From contig CAKZTD010000326.1 in NCBI GenBank assembly GCA_937921595.1, positions 1-41,624 of the forward strand: 41,624 nucleotides of DNA, given 5' to 3'. The notes beneath the pieces were generated by a model that worked only from the letters and a program-made list of their open reading frames with translations, had not been told where the DNA came from and made no database searches. Source of the DNA: an uncultured Saprospiraceae bacterium. Lineage in GTDB: Bacteria; Bacteroidota; Bacteroidia; Chitinophagales; Saprospiraceae. Positions 1 through 8,510 of the stretch are shown here, in pieces. A program made the translations under genes and the position numbers. Within the stretch, counting starts at the first letter, position 1, and each line of letters begins with the position of its first letter.

Positions 1-23
1 GCATCTAAAAAACAAACGCATAT

Positions 24-758
24 TTGAACCTAATTATCGACATCGGCAACACAAGGACCAAGGTAGGCGTTTTTAGCGGGGAAAAACTTTTGAAAAAAGG
101 AATCCTCGACAAAGGGTGGTCTATGAAAGCATTGGATCAGTGGTTAGGGAAAAAGAAAATTAAACATGCGGCGGTTTCAACTACTGCAGGAATAAATAAA
201 AATATTGAACAAGCGCTTAATAAACGTTTTTACTATCTTCGGCTTTCTCATAAAACTGCCCTCCCGATTACCAACGCATACAAAACACCGGAAACATTGG
301 GTAGAGATCGATTATCAGTTGCGGTAGCTGCTGCTGATCTTTTTCCTAAAAAGAATTGTCTAATCATCGATGCAGGAACCTGTATAACGTATGATTTTAT
401 TGATAAAAAAGGAGTTTATCACGGAGGGAGCATTGCTCCTGGCATAGAAATGCGTCTTAAAGCTATGAATGCTTTTACTGCAAATTTACCATTGATTCAG
501 CGAAAAAAGTTGTCGCAGACCATTGGAAAAGATACAGAAACTTCAATCCGAACAGGAGCACAACATGGTGCAACGATGGAAATTGAGGGGAATATTGAGC
601 ATTATACAGCGCTTTTTGGACGTTTGCAAGTACTTTTAACAGGAGGAGATGCGAAATATTTTGCTAAAAACTTGAAAACTCAGATATTTGTAAACCAAAA
701 TTTAGTCCTCTTAGGTCTGAATAAAATATTAAACTATAATGTCCAACTATTGGAATAA
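24..758 (+). CDS. coaX: Type III pantothenate kinase (CoaX)
   Basis: Phosphorylates pantothenate with ATP, the first step of coenzyme A synthesis, in the cytoplasm. The 244-residue length is normal for the type III (ASKHA-fold) family. Visible motifs are the N-terminal phosphate loop DIGNTRTK (residues 6-13), GRDR (93-96), DAGT (116-119) and GGSIAPG (134-140). The start is TTG at 24: an in-frame TAA lies at 6-8 and no ATG lies between. The last 20 bases overlap the next gene, so the two are probably co-transcribed and translationally coupled. In many Bacteroidota coaX is followed by a barrel protein and a TPR protein, as here. The identification is firm; only the start codon is uncertain because upstream sequence is missing. 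Confidence 0.95.
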   Translation: MNLIIDIGNTRTKVGVFSGEKLLKKGILDKGWSMKALDQWLGKKKIKHAAVSTTAGINKNIEQALNKRFYYLRLSHKTALPITNAYKTPETLGRDRLSVAVAAADLFPKKNCLIIDAGTCITYDFIDKKGVYHGGSIAPGIEMRLKAMNAFTANLPLIQRKKLSQTIGKDTETSIRTGAQHGATMEIEGNIEHYTALFGRLQVLLTGGDAKYFAKNLKTQIFVNQNLVLLGLNKILNYNVQLLE

Positions 759-2079
759 ATATTTTTTCATTGCGGTATTGATGTTCGGAGGGGTAATGCT
801 TTCTGCACAACCGAAGTTTAACTCTCCCTATTCACGAATTGGTTTGGGTGATCTTTGGAACAGTAATTTTGCAGCATCAAACGGTATGGCAGATTTATCA
901 GCAGCTTACCATGATCCTTATCATACTAATATTAATAATCCAGCCTCCTTTGGTTATTTGAATTCGACCTCCTTTGAAGTAGGAATCAGAGCTAAATACG
1001 GTAGTTTGGAATCTCCTTCTCAGAGTGTAAATATTGCAAGTGGTAATCTTGCATATATGTCTTTAAGTTTTCCTATGAAAAATCCGATTAGCCGAGTGCT
1101 AGATCGCGATGATTCAAAAGTCAATTGGGGAATGAATGTTTCACTCACACCATACACTACGGTAGGATATGATGTAGCCACAGAAGAAGAAAGGCCAAAT
1201 ATTGGTTCGATCAAGTATAATTATAGAGGAAGCGGAGGAACGTATAAATTAATGTGGGGAAATGGGGTAAAAATTAATAACTTATCAGTAGGTGCTAATC
1301 TTGGATTTTTATTCGGTAAAATCGAACAAAACCAAGAAGTCCGATTTGATAGCTTGTTTGCTTCGTACAGAGATATACTTTTGGCAGACATTAGCCACAA
1401 TGGTTTCGTATATAACTTAGGTGCTCAATATGATATCATTTTTAAAAATAAAAAGTCTGATGGAACAGAAGAAGCAAACGGTAAACAGCTCACAATAGGA
1501 GCTTCCGGAAAAACTGCAACAAATTTTTCAACAAAATCTACTATATTTAATAGTAGGTTTAACCCTATATATAATAACTTGGATACCATAAGTTTCAATC
1601 CATTAAAAGAGGGCTCAGGTAGGTTACCTGGAGAGTTTTCTTTAGGTTTAATTTATCAAGTGAAAAATAAAATGAAGTTAGGATTAAACTATTCGACTGC
1701 ATTGTGGTCTAAATATGAGAATGAAGCAAAGGACGAAGATGCACTAAACGATACATACCGAATCGCATTTGGTGGAGAATTTATTCCTGATATTGCTTCA
1801 TACAATAGTTACGCAAAAAGGATGCGATATAGATTCGGAGCTTTTTACGCAACAGACCCAAGAAACGATGGATTTAACGAACAATTAACTAACTACGGTA
1901 TAACAATTGGGCTAGGTTTTCCTGTTATATTACCGAGGCAACAACGGTCTTTTATTAATGTTGCTTTGGAACTCGGGCAATTTGGTTCAGAACAATTTTT
2001 AAAAGAAACCTACGCACAGATGACGGTAGGATTCACATTAAATGACAACTCTTGGTTCTTCAAGCGAAAATTCAATTAA
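739..2079 (+). CDS. Predicted outer-membrane beta-barrel protein next to coaX
   Basis: A 446-residue exported protein with an N-terminal signal peptide ending near residue 23 (SAQ). The mature N-terminus contains FNSPYSRIGLGDL, a signature I associate with a Bacteroidota outer-membrane family resembling FadL/OmpP1-type barrels. The rest alternates short amphipathic strands and loops (for example GLNYSTALW, ITIGLGF, MTVGFTLND), as expected for a beta-barrel. It overlaps coaX by 20 bases and is followed after 2 bases by a TPR protein, so the three appear to be one operon. A transport or envelope-assembly role is plausible, but no substrate can be read from the sequence. Confidence 0.75.
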   Translation: MSNYWNKYFFIAVLMFGGVMLSAQPKFNSPYSRIGLGDLWNSNFAASNGMADLSAAYHDPYHTNINNPASFGYLNSTSFEVGIRAKYGSLESPSQSVNIASGNLAYMSLSFPMKNPISRVLDRDDSKVNWGMNVSLTPYTTVGYDVATEEERPNIGSIKYNYRGSGGTYKLMWGNGVKINNLSVGANLGFLFGKIEQNQEVRFDSLFASYRDILLADISHNGFVYNLGAQYDIIFKNKKSDGTEEANGKQLTIGASGKTATNFSTKSTIFNSRFNPIYNNLDTISFNPLKEGSGRLPGEFSLGLIYQVKNKMKLGLNYSTALWSKYENEAKDEDALNDTYRIAFGGEFIPDIASYNSYAKRMRYRFGAFYATDPRNDGFNEQLTNYGITIGLGFPVILPRQQRSFINVALELGQFGSEQFLKETYAQMTVGFTLNDNSWFFKRKFN

Positions 2080-2081
2080 TC

Positions 2082-3536
2082 ATGGTAAAATTAGTAAAAG
2101 TATTTAAAGTTGTATTAACACTCATGATTGCGATGACATTGACAAACATGTCATACGCACAATGCGCAACATTCAATGATAGCCCAAATGGAGATGCTGC
2201 ATTAAAGGCTCACTCGGTCTATCGAACTTATATGAGTAGTATTAAATCAGTAGACGATATGTCTAGATTAAAAGCGGAAGATTTTCAAATCGCTTTTGAT
2301 AATTGGAAAGCGGCCTATGAAGCTGCTCCAGCTGCTGATGGAAAACGTCCTTCTCACTGGAGAGATGGTCGTAAAATATATTCTTACATGATCTCTTCTG
2401 AAGCTGACGAGGCAAAACAAAAAGAATATTATGACATCGTCATGAAAATGTACGATGAAGAACAAGCATGTTATAAAACCAAAGGTCAACCTTCATATGC
2501 TTTAGGTCGCAAAGCTTTCGATATGTTTTATGGTATCGGAGCGGAAGGCAAAAAGTTGAGAAGTTCTTATGATGAAACTGCTGAGGTACTTGCCAAAGCT
2601 ATTGAGATCGGAGGTAATGCTACAGAGTATATTGTTTTAGATCCATACGCAAGAGTGGTGGTTTACCAATTCACGAATGAGAAAATGGATAAAGAAACAG
2701 CAAGAAGCGTTCATACTAAATTGAATGAAATTGCTGATCACAATATCGCTAATAATGCAAAGCTTAAAGCTCAATATGAATATGCTAAAACGACGATGAA
2801 CCAAGTGTTCGCTCAGATTGAAAGAAACATATTCGATTGTGAATACTTTGTAAACAAAATCAAACCTACTTATCCTGGAAATGAGGATGATTCTGAGTTT
2901 CTAAAAGCAAGTATTACTACGCTTAAGCAACAAGGTTGTGAATCAGAAAGTAGCCCTTTCTTAGCAGAGTTGGAAGCAAATTATGCAAAGTATGCAAATG
3001 CTGAAAACGAAAGAAGGAAAGCAGAATTTGAAGCAAATAACCCTGCTTCTGTAGCGAATAAATTATATAAAGAAGGTGATTTTAACGGAGCAATCAATAA
3101 GTACAAAGAAGCGATTGCTAATGAAACGGATGACAGTAAGAAAGCAGGTTACCATAACTCTATTGCTTCTATCCAATTCCGTAAATTGAAAAACAAAAGC
3201 GCTGCTCGTGCATCTGCATTGAAAGCTGCTGGACTTCGACCAGGATGGGGGAAACCTTACTTGATGATCGGAGACATGTACGCTTCTTCAACTAGAAGCT
3301 GTGGTAAAGAACCTTGGCAACAAAGAATGGTAGTATTGGCTGCTGTTGATAAATATGCTTATGCAAAACGTATTGATAGTGATCCTGACGTTCAAGCAGA
3401 GGCAAATAAAAAAATTGGAAAGTATTCTGGTGAAAAACCTGAAAAAGGAGATGTATTCATGGCTGGTTACAAAGTAGGAGGTTCTTACAAAATCGGATGT
3501 TGGATCGGAGAAAATGTGAAGATCAGAGTAAACTAA
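2082..3536 (+). CDS. Exported TPR-repeat protein (paralogue 1)
   Basis: A 484-residue protein. I chose ATG at 2082 rather than the TTG at 2052 because it begins a clean signal peptide (MVKLVKVFKV to SYAQ) and sits 2 bases after the upstream stop. The helical mature protein carries TPR-like segments (for example NKLYKEGDFNGAINKYKEAI followed by a second helix pair). Conserved cysteines occur in FDCEYF and GCESES, and the C-terminal block ends GCWIGENVKIRVN. Such proteins, with a CWI-type tail, are widespread next to coaX in Bacteroidota; their role is not established to my knowledge. Likely periplasmic. The neighbouring lipoprotein at 3843 is a paralogue. A strong terminator follows directly. 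Confidence 0.8.
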   Translation: MVKLVKVFKVVLTLMIAMTLTNMSYAQCATFNDSPNGDAALKAHSVYRTYMSSIKSVDDMSRLKAEDFQIAFDNWKAAYEAAPAADGKRPSHWRDGRKIYSYMISSEADEAKQKEYYDIVMKMYDEEQACYKTKGQPSYALGRKAFDMFYGIGAEGKKLRSSYDETAEVLAKAIEIGGNATEYIVLDPYARVVVYQFTNEKMDKETARSVHTKLNEIADHNIANNAKLKAQYEYAKTTMNQVFAQIERNIFDCEYFVNKIKPTYPGNEDDSEFLKASITTLKQQGCESESSPFLAELEANYAKYANAENERRKAEFEANNPASVANKLYKEGDFNGAINKYKEAIANETDDSKKAGYHNSIASIQFRKLKNKSAARASALKAAGLRPGWGKPYLMIGDMYASSTRSCGKEPWQQRMVVLAAVDKYAYAKRIDSDPDVQAEANKKIGKYSGEKPEKGDVFMAGYKVGGSYKIGCWIGENVKIRVN

Positions 3537-3562
3537 AGAATATTTTTTTAAATATAATTTTG

Positions 3563-3602
3563 AAAAAGCACCGTTTATATTATTAAACGGTGCTTTTTTT
3601 TT
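3563..3602 (+). terminator. Rho-independent terminator after the coaX operon
   Basis: A perfect 15-bp stem (3563-3577 with 3584-3598) with a 6-base loop, continuing into nine T residues (3594-3602). It lies 27 bases past the stop of the first TPR gene and should end the coaX-barrel-TPR transcript. Confidence 0.9.
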
Positions 3603-3842
3603 AATTTCGTTTTTACAAAAGGGCCTCATTAGAGGTTTTCTTATTTCAGCTAAGTATATTTAAAGACAGAATTTGACCAAAGGATAGTTGCAATGTTTTC
3701 GAAAGACAATGTAGATTTAGAATATAAGAATGATTCAATTCTCGGAGAGCTTATCTTATTTTTAAATACACCAAAAACAAATCTCACCCCATCTAATAAA
3801 AAGAACCTGTCTGTATATTTTCTAAACATCAAAGACTCTATT

Positions 3843-5321
3843 ATGAAAATTAAACATGGATTTCAATTACTCGCTCTTTTATTTTTAATGGCGTGTACTC
3901 CCAAACCAATACAAACGACTCCTGATCCTGAGCCAAAAGAAGAAGTTGTCGTAACGGAAATAGATGAAGATCTAAGTCCTTGTAAAAATTGGATGAGCTT
4001 ACCGAAAACAGATGGAGATAAAGTAAAAATCATGCATACCTTATATCGGGATGTAATGAAAAATATTAAGCAGGCAAGCGACCTAGCTCAGATCAGTAAA
4101 GAAGAGTTTGATCGAACGTTTGAAAACTGGAAAACAGTCTATGAACTAGCTCCCGCAGCAGATGGAAAACGAAACACACATTATGGTGATGGGATCAAAT
4201 TATATGAGTTTCTTGCTTCACAGGAAAAAGATTCATTGATTCGTGCTGGCCATGTCACCAAAGCCTTAGAGCTTTATGATGAAGTGATTCGTTGTTATGG
4301 TCGTGAAGGATTCACGATAGGTAGAAAAGCATTTGATTTGTACTACAAATATCCAGCTCATGGAACGGACTTGGAGAAATACAATATGTTTAAACGATCT
4401 TTTGATTTAGAAAAAGAAGACGCTTCCGCATTTTTGTTTAATCCATTTACATCCTTAATGGCCAACATGGTTTTGAATGAAGAATTATCTTCAGAAGAAG
4501 CCAGTTCTTATGCGAATAAGATGCTTTCCATGTTAGAGACCAATAAAGGAAAATTGTCTGCGGCTAAATGGCAAAGCGAAGGCTGGGATGTTGTAGAGTC
4601 TTATGCTCCAGCGAGGTTAAAAAGCTTGGAAGGTGTCAAAGGTTTTTATGATTGTGATTATTATAAAGAACAATATTATCAAAGTTTTGTAAATGCTAAA
4701 ACAGATTGTGATTCTATCATTTTAGTATTGAGTAGATTGAAATGGGCAGAATGTTCTGGCGATGATCCTCAGGTAGATGAAGTTTATAAAGCTTATACCA
4801 GTCTTTGTGCACCAACACCAGGTAAACCTGAAAACACTTGTAGATCTCTATTAGCAGAAGGGCGATACAAAGAAGCAATAGAATGTCTAGAAGGTAAAGC
4901 CAATGAATCAACTGACCCCATTCAAAAAGCGAAATATCATCTAACGATTGCTAAAATTTATTATGGTCAACTTAAAAAATTCTCTCAAGCCAGAGCTGCC
5001 GCAAGAGAATCTTTGAAGCATAATCCAAATTCTGGAGCGCCATATCTTTTGATTGGAAAATTATACGCATCTAGTGGACCACTTTGTGGATCGGGTAGGG
5101 GATGGAATAGTCAGGTCGTTACTTGGCCTGCAATAGACAAATGGCGACAAGCGAAAAGAGTCGATTCATCTGTAGCTAAAGAAGCCAATCAATTAATTGG
5201 TCGATACCAACAATACATGCCGACAGTTGAAGATATTTTTCAAAGAGGGTTAAAAGTCGGCGAGACTTATAAAGTGAAATGTTGGATTCAAGAATCAACT
5301 AAAATTCGGGCAGCGAAATAG
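3843..5321 (+). CDS. TPR-repeat lipoprotein (paralogue 2)
   Basis: A 492-residue lipoprotein. The frame is open from 3693, but ATG at 3843 is preferred because it starts a lipoprotein signal peptide with lipobox LMAC and Cys18, followed by a Pro/Glu-rich linker. It is clearly homologous to the gene before it. Shared blocks are APAADGKR, GRKAFD, the FDC/YDC cysteine motif, the helix pairs near residue 400, and the tail KCWIQESTKIR, compared with GCWIGENVKIR upstream. This paralogue is membrane-anchored whereas the upstream one is predicted soluble. It follows a strong terminator and so needs its own promoter within 3603-3842; a TATATTTA box near 3655 is a weak candidate. Confidence 0.8.
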   Translation: MKIKHGFQLLALLFLMACTPKPIQTTPDPEPKEEVVVTEIDEDLSPCKNWMSLPKTDGDKVKIMHTLYRDVMKNIKQASDLAQISKEEFDRTFENWKTVYELAPAADGKRNTHYGDGIKLYEFLASQEKDSLIRAGHVTKALELYDEVIRCYGREGFTIGRKAFDLYYKYPAHGTDLEKYNMFKRSFDLEKEDASAFLFNPFTSLMANMVLNEELSSEEASSYANKMLSMLETNKGKLSAAKWQSEGWDVVESYAPARLKSLEGVKGFYDCDYYKEQYYQSFVNAKTDCDSIILVLSRLKWAECSGDDPQVDEVYKAYTSLCAPTPGKPENTCRSLLAEGRYKEAIECLEGKANESTDPIQKAKYHLTIAKIYYGQLKKFSQARAAARESLKHNPNSGAPYLLIGKLYASSGPLCGSGRGWNSQVVTWPAIDKWRQAKRVDSSVAKEANQLIGRYQQYMPTVEDIFQRGLKVGETYKVKCWIQESTKIRAAK

Positions 5322-5334
5322 ATTTTTTATATTT

Positions 5335-5393
5335 ATCAACTTACATAAGGAGTTGATGGATAAAAGTAATTCACTTTTAGAAGCTTGGAGCTT
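5335..5393. repeat. Three consecutive small inverted repeats before the FKBP gene
   Basis: Three perfect stems lie almost end to end: ATCAACT/AGTTGAT (5335-5341 with 5351-5357), TAAAAGT/ACTTTTA (5361-5367 with 5373-5379) and AAGCT/AGCTT (5381-5385 with 5389-5393). They fill the 116-base gap between the TPR lipoprotein and the FKBP gene. They could be a structured leader of the FKBP mRNA or weak terminators; none has a T tract. Confidence 0.5.
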
Positions 5394-5437
5394 ATTCAAA
5401 TTTATAATTCTTTATTCTTTTATTCACATATTAAGAA

Positions 5438-5986
5438 ATGAAAAACACCTTTAGTCTTTTAATCTGTTTCGCAATCCTGTTTTCTGCATGTAGTTCAGAT
5501 ACATCGGATGGATCTACCGAAATCAAAAAGAAAGTAGATGAAACACCGTTGGTTCAGCGATATATGACAGAAATGGTTGCCAATCCTAAAAATCAGGACG
5601 ACCTGGATCGTAATATAATCGTCAATAAATTGATTGATAATTTATGGGAATTTAAAAAAACAGATTCAGGAATTTACTACAAGATTGATCCTCCGGGAAC
5701 TGGTGGGCATCCAAATTTAAACAGTAATATAAAATGCCATTATAAAGGGACGCTGCTAGACGGGCGAGAATTCGATTCTTCATTTAAAAGAAATAAGCCA
5801 TTAGAATTTACATTAGGACAAGTGATCGCTGGCTGGCAAGAAGCTATTCCTTTACTTGAAAAAGGTGGGAAAGGTACTTTTATTGTTCCATCGAGATTGG
5901 CTTATGGTCAGAGTTTTCCTCCAGGAACAATCATCACTGCTAATTCAATTTTGATGTTCGAAATAGAGTTGCTGGATTTTCATTAA
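5438..5986 (+). CDS. FKBP-type peptidyl-prolyl isomerase lipoprotein
   Basis: A 182-residue lipoprotein with signal MKNTFSLLICFAILFSAC (lipobox FSAC, Cys18). It has a short helical N-terminal segment (about 30-80) and a C-terminal FKBP domain (about 85-182). Typical FKBP positions are present: HYKGTLLDGREFDSSF, FTLGQVIAGWQEAIPLL with the Trp at the base of the pocket, LAYGQ, and MFEIELLDF at the end. Members of the family speed cis-trans isomerisation at proline and act as folding helpers, here on the periplasmic side of a membrane. A long hairpin follows the stop. Confidence 0.92.
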   Translation: MKNTFSLLICFAILFSACSSDTSDGSTEIKKKVDETPLVQRYMTEMVANPKNQDDLDRNIIVNKLIDNLWEFKKTDSGIYYKIDPPGTGGHPNLNSNIKCHYKGTLLDGREFDSSFKRNKPLEFTLGQVIAGWQEAIPLLEKGGKGTFIVPSRLAYGQSFPPGTIITANSILMFEIELLDFH

Positions 5987-6006
5987 TCAAACTGAGGTAG
6001 AAATTT

Positions 6007-6044
6007 AAAGAGGGTTAAGTATCGTAAGACACTTAACCCTCTTT
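6007..6044. terminator. Bidirectional terminator-like hairpin
   Basis: A perfect 14-bp stem (6007-6020 with 6031-6044) around a 10-base loop, placed between convergent genes (the FKBP lipoprotein and the dehydrogenase). T tracts are short on both sides, but position and stem length support a shared terminator. Confidence 0.75.
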
Positions 6045-6064
6045 AATTCTCACAGGTTTCTTTA

Positions 6065-7021
6065 TTACTTATTAAAAGCAGCGATAATCTTATCCGCTAA
6101 TTCCAATCCAATGTTTCGTTGTGCTTCAACCGTTGAGGCTCCAATATGTGGAGTAACAGAAATCTTTGGATGATCCAATAATGATTTTAAAGGTGTTGGT
6201 TCATTTTCAAAAACATCTAATCCTGCAGCAGCAATTTTTCCTGAATCCAATCCTTCCAAAAGCGCTTCTTCATCAATAGTACCTCCACGAGAGCAATTAA
6301 TAATAACCACGCCATCTTTCATTTTTTCAAACTCCGCACTTCCTAAGATCGCTCTTCCTACAGAAGGAACATGCAAGCTTATAAAATCAGATTTTGCTAA
6401 CATCTCATCAAAACTTACCGTCGGGACATGGACCGTTAATTTTACATCTTTACTATTAAAAAGATTGATATCAATGTCTGTATGATTAATCATCAAATCC
6501 ACAGGCAATACATTCATTCCTAAAGCCAGACCAATTCTTGCTGTCTCTTGTCCGATTCTACCAAAGCCGATAATCCCAAGTGTCTTACCTCTTAATTGCA
6601 TTCCTTTAGAGTAAGATTTCTTAAGATTTTTAAAATCAGTGGTTCCTCGTTCTGGCATTTCCCGGTTGGACTGGTGTAAGAAACGAGCGAGTGTAAACAT
6701 GTGCGCAAAAGCCAATTCTGCAACAGACTCAGAAGAAGCTGCAGGTGTATTGATTACTGTGATTCCTTTCCCTTTCGCATGGTCAACATCAATGTTGTCC
6801 AGCCCGACACCACCTCTGGCGATGACTTTTAAATTTGGACAAAGATCAATCAAATCTGTTCTTACTTTCGTCGCACTTCTAACGACGATTGCGTTATAAT
6901 CTGGAAGTTTGGAAGGAAGATCTTCTTGAGCGATTTTATCGGTGTCTACTCTAAATCCAGCATCCTCCAATAGCATCTTTCCATCTGGATGAATACCGTC
7001 ATTGATTAATATTTTGATCAT
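6065..7021 (-). CDS. serA: D-3-phosphoglycerate dehydrogenase-like 2-hydroxyacid dehydrogenase
   Basis: A 318-residue NAD-dependent D-2-hydroxyacid dehydrogenase of the short type without an ACT domain. The Rossmann motif GFGRIG is at 152-157. The catalytic trio is visible as Arg245 (CSRGG), Glu274 (ENEP) and His292 (PHIGAST). The closest function is oxidation of 3-phosphoglycerate, the first step of serine synthesis; the substrate-facing RSATKV and GGVGLDNID blocks agree with SerA. No serC or serB is adjacent, so a related hydroxyacid substrate cannot be excluded. A 13-base palindrome lies 44 bases upstream of the start. Confidence 0.85.
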   Translation of the reverse strand: MIKILINDGIHPDGKMLLEDAGFRVDTDKIAQEDLPSKLPDYNAIVVRSATKVRTDLIDLCPNLKVIARGGVGLDNIDVDHAKGKGITVINTPAASSESVAELAFAHMFTLARFLHQSNREMPERGTTDFKNLKKSYSKGMQLRGKTLGIIGFGRIGQETARIGLALGMNVLPVDLMINHTDIDINLFNSKDVKLTVHVPTVSFDEMLAKSDFISLHVPSVGRAILGSAEFEKMKDGVVIINCSRGGTIDEEALLEGLDSGKIAAAGLDVFENEPTPLKSLLDHPKISVTPHIGASTVEAQRNIGLELADKIIAAFNK

Positions 7022-7393
7022 TGCTTTTATGAATTTAATAAGTGGAAAATAAAACGCAAAGTACGCTAAAATTTAGCATGAAATCAAATCAAAAAATGAT
7101 AATGGAAACTTAGAAAAGTTAAATTAAAAGAATGGAATCAACAGATTGTAAACCTTCAGAATAATATGCGGTTCTTCCGTTGTTATAAAGAAAAATCAAA
7201 TTCTAAAAAAGAATAAACAAAATTATATTTCATCCTGTGAATCAAGATAAAATAAAGACCAATAATAGCAAATCTAAGCTTCTCACCTTTCACTCATGAA
7301 AGGCCAAAGGCTCCTTACTGTCAAATCGAGCATTGGTCTAGCTTGATACGGTGCATCAAATGTGCGGAAGTCGAGATTCACTTCTCACGTCTA
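7022..7393. other. Non-coding stretch with hairpins upstream of serA
   Basis: I see no gene in these 372 bases. They hold the odd-centred palindrome GCTAAAATTTAGC at 7065-7077, close to the serA start. A hairpin with stem CCTTTCA/TGAAAGG (7286-7292 with 7297-7303) is followed directly by GCC-AAA-GGC (7303-7311). The part from about 7280 to 7390 looks less AT-rich than its surroundings and may be an RNA-structured 3' region of the minus-strand gene before it or an intergenic repeat. Confidence 0.5.
7065..7077. promoter_or_regulatory. Palindrome upstream of serA, possible operator
   Basis: GCTAAA-A-TTTAGC is a perfect odd-centred palindrome 44 bases upstream of the dehydrogenase start. On the minus strand TACTTTG follows at once, one base short of the TAnnTTTG -7 box. 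A regulator site overlapping a promoter is possible but unproven. Confidence 0.35.
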
Positions 7394-7771
7394 TTAAATC
7401 CCTCCAATAAAACGAAACAGAAATCCATTTAAAAAAGCAAGCACCATAGCAAGCAAAAACGCCCAAATAATACCTTTAATTTTAAAATCATCAAGGAACC
7501 AAGACGCGACAAGTAAGACAATCCCATCTATAATAAAACTAAGAATACCTACTTCAAGTCCCGTTCTATCCGCAAGATAACTACCCAAGGTAGCGTTAAG
7601 CAAGGCAACAAGAAGAGAAACCATTAAAGCTGTTTTCAGGTTTTTTATTTGAATACCACTCAATACCTTTGCTGCAATAAAAATAGCCAGCGTATTGACG
7701 ATCATTTTTAAAATAAAATCACCTCCAGTAAAGCCCAATAGTGATTCTAATAAGATTGGTTCAGGATACAT
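7394..7771 (-). CDS. Phage-holin-family (superfamily IV) small membrane protein
   Basis: A 125-residue protein with four predicted membrane helices (about 20-40, 45-65, 73-93 and 98-120). The pattern matches the family called 'phage holin family 4, superfamily IV', seen in many non-phage chromosomes, including the helix-breaking LLNATLGSYLADRTGL and the ending FLNGFLFRFIGGI. Despite the name, no phage genes lie nearby, so it is probably a housekeeping inner-membrane protein of unknown role. A coiled-coil membrane protein lies 58 bases upstream on the same strand. Confidence 0.75.
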   Translation of the reverse strand: MYPEPILLESLLGFTGGDFILKMIVNTLAIFIAAKVLSGIQIKNLKTALMVSLLVALLNATLGSYLADRTGLEVGILSFIIDGIVLLVASWFLDDFKIKGIIWAFLLAMVLAFLNGFLFRFIGGI

Positions 7772-7829
7772 GTTAAAAGTTTGTTTTTCAAAAAAAAGTA
7801 AAAATACAAAATCAAAACATTTTTTTTTC

Positions 7830-8234
7830 CTAACTCCCCGATCCCTGATTCAGAGCCTTCTTGATCGTTTCCAATTGTTCTTTAACATCCTCTAATTCTT
7901 CCGTCTTACTATCCAATTTATCTTGGAGCTTTATATTACGGTCAATTAGTTCTTGAATTTTTTCATCTTTTGAATCTAATTCAGCCTGATCCACGTTTGA
8001 AGAAGAGGTAGAAGGAGTTGGAATATCAACAGTTTTAGTCTGTTCATTAGATGTGTTAGTACTTTCTTCCTGACTAGATTCAGAACTGAATTTTCCTTTG
8101 AAAAGATTTTTAATGTTTTCAATTCCATCTTCTCCATTTGCATAGGAAGCACCAATGTAAGCCAAAGGAGCAAGGAATAGCATCACAATAAAAAATCTTG
8201 CGAATCCGGTAAGTTTAAATTTTTTACTAGCCAT
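7830..8234 (-). CDS. Membrane-anchored coiled-coil protein, function unknown
   Basis: A 134-residue protein I do not recognise. It has a basic N-terminus (MASKKFK), one membrane helix or uncleaved signal anchor (about 12-32), a Ser/Thr/Glu-rich low-complexity linker (about 50-85) and a C-terminal coiled coil (about 88-128, with heptad-spaced Leu/Ile in IQELIDRNIKLQDKL). This layout suggests a bitopic scaffold with the coil outside the cytoplasm. It is probably co-transcribed with the holin-like gene. A frame-shifted open stretch at 7976-8173 is a shadow of this gene. Confidence 0.6.
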   Translation of the reverse strand: MASKKFKLTGFARFFIVMLFLAPLAYIGASYANGEDGIENIKNLFKGKFSSESSQEESTNTSNEQTKTVDIPTPSTSSSNVDQAELDSKDEKIQELIDRNIKLQDKLDSKTEELEDVKEQLETIKKALNQGSGS

Positions 8235-8475
8235 TTTATTATTTTTTTCGTTTAGGTTCTAAAGTTTAAAAGTCTGTTGGTGAATTGGTCTTTAAGATGA
8301 AAAGTACACATTGTAAGACAATTACTAAATCTCCCAACATATTCTAAGATAAATATAAACGAAAAGAATACAAAGCTTTCTAATTACTCTACTGATTCTA
8401 GGAAAAAAAAGACAGAATAGCTCTCTGGTCTGAAAAAAGATCAAAAATGAACCATAAAATCCCTTGATGAACCAC

Positions 8476-8506
8476 TTTCTAGTTCTCGATTAAATTAATA
8501 TTTTTG
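8476..8506 (+). promoter_or_regulatory. Bacteroidota-type promoter for the beta-oxidation pair
   Basis: The -7 box TATTTTTG (8499-8506) fits TAnnTTTG. A TTTC (8476-8479) lies 19 bases upstream, one mismatch from the -33 TTTG. The box ends 4 bases before the thiolase ATG, so the transcript would be leaderless or nearly so. Confidence 0.6.
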
Positions 8507-8510
8507 CAGC

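Noticed and set aside
3288-3629. Minus-strand frame of 113 codons over the end of the first TPR gene
   Set aside because: It runs through the terminator hairpin and is composed mostly of the reverse of conserved TPR coding sequence.
7394-7771. Prophage, suggested by the holin-like protein
   Set aside because: No integrase, portal, capsid or lysin gene is near. This family is common in ordinary chromosomes.
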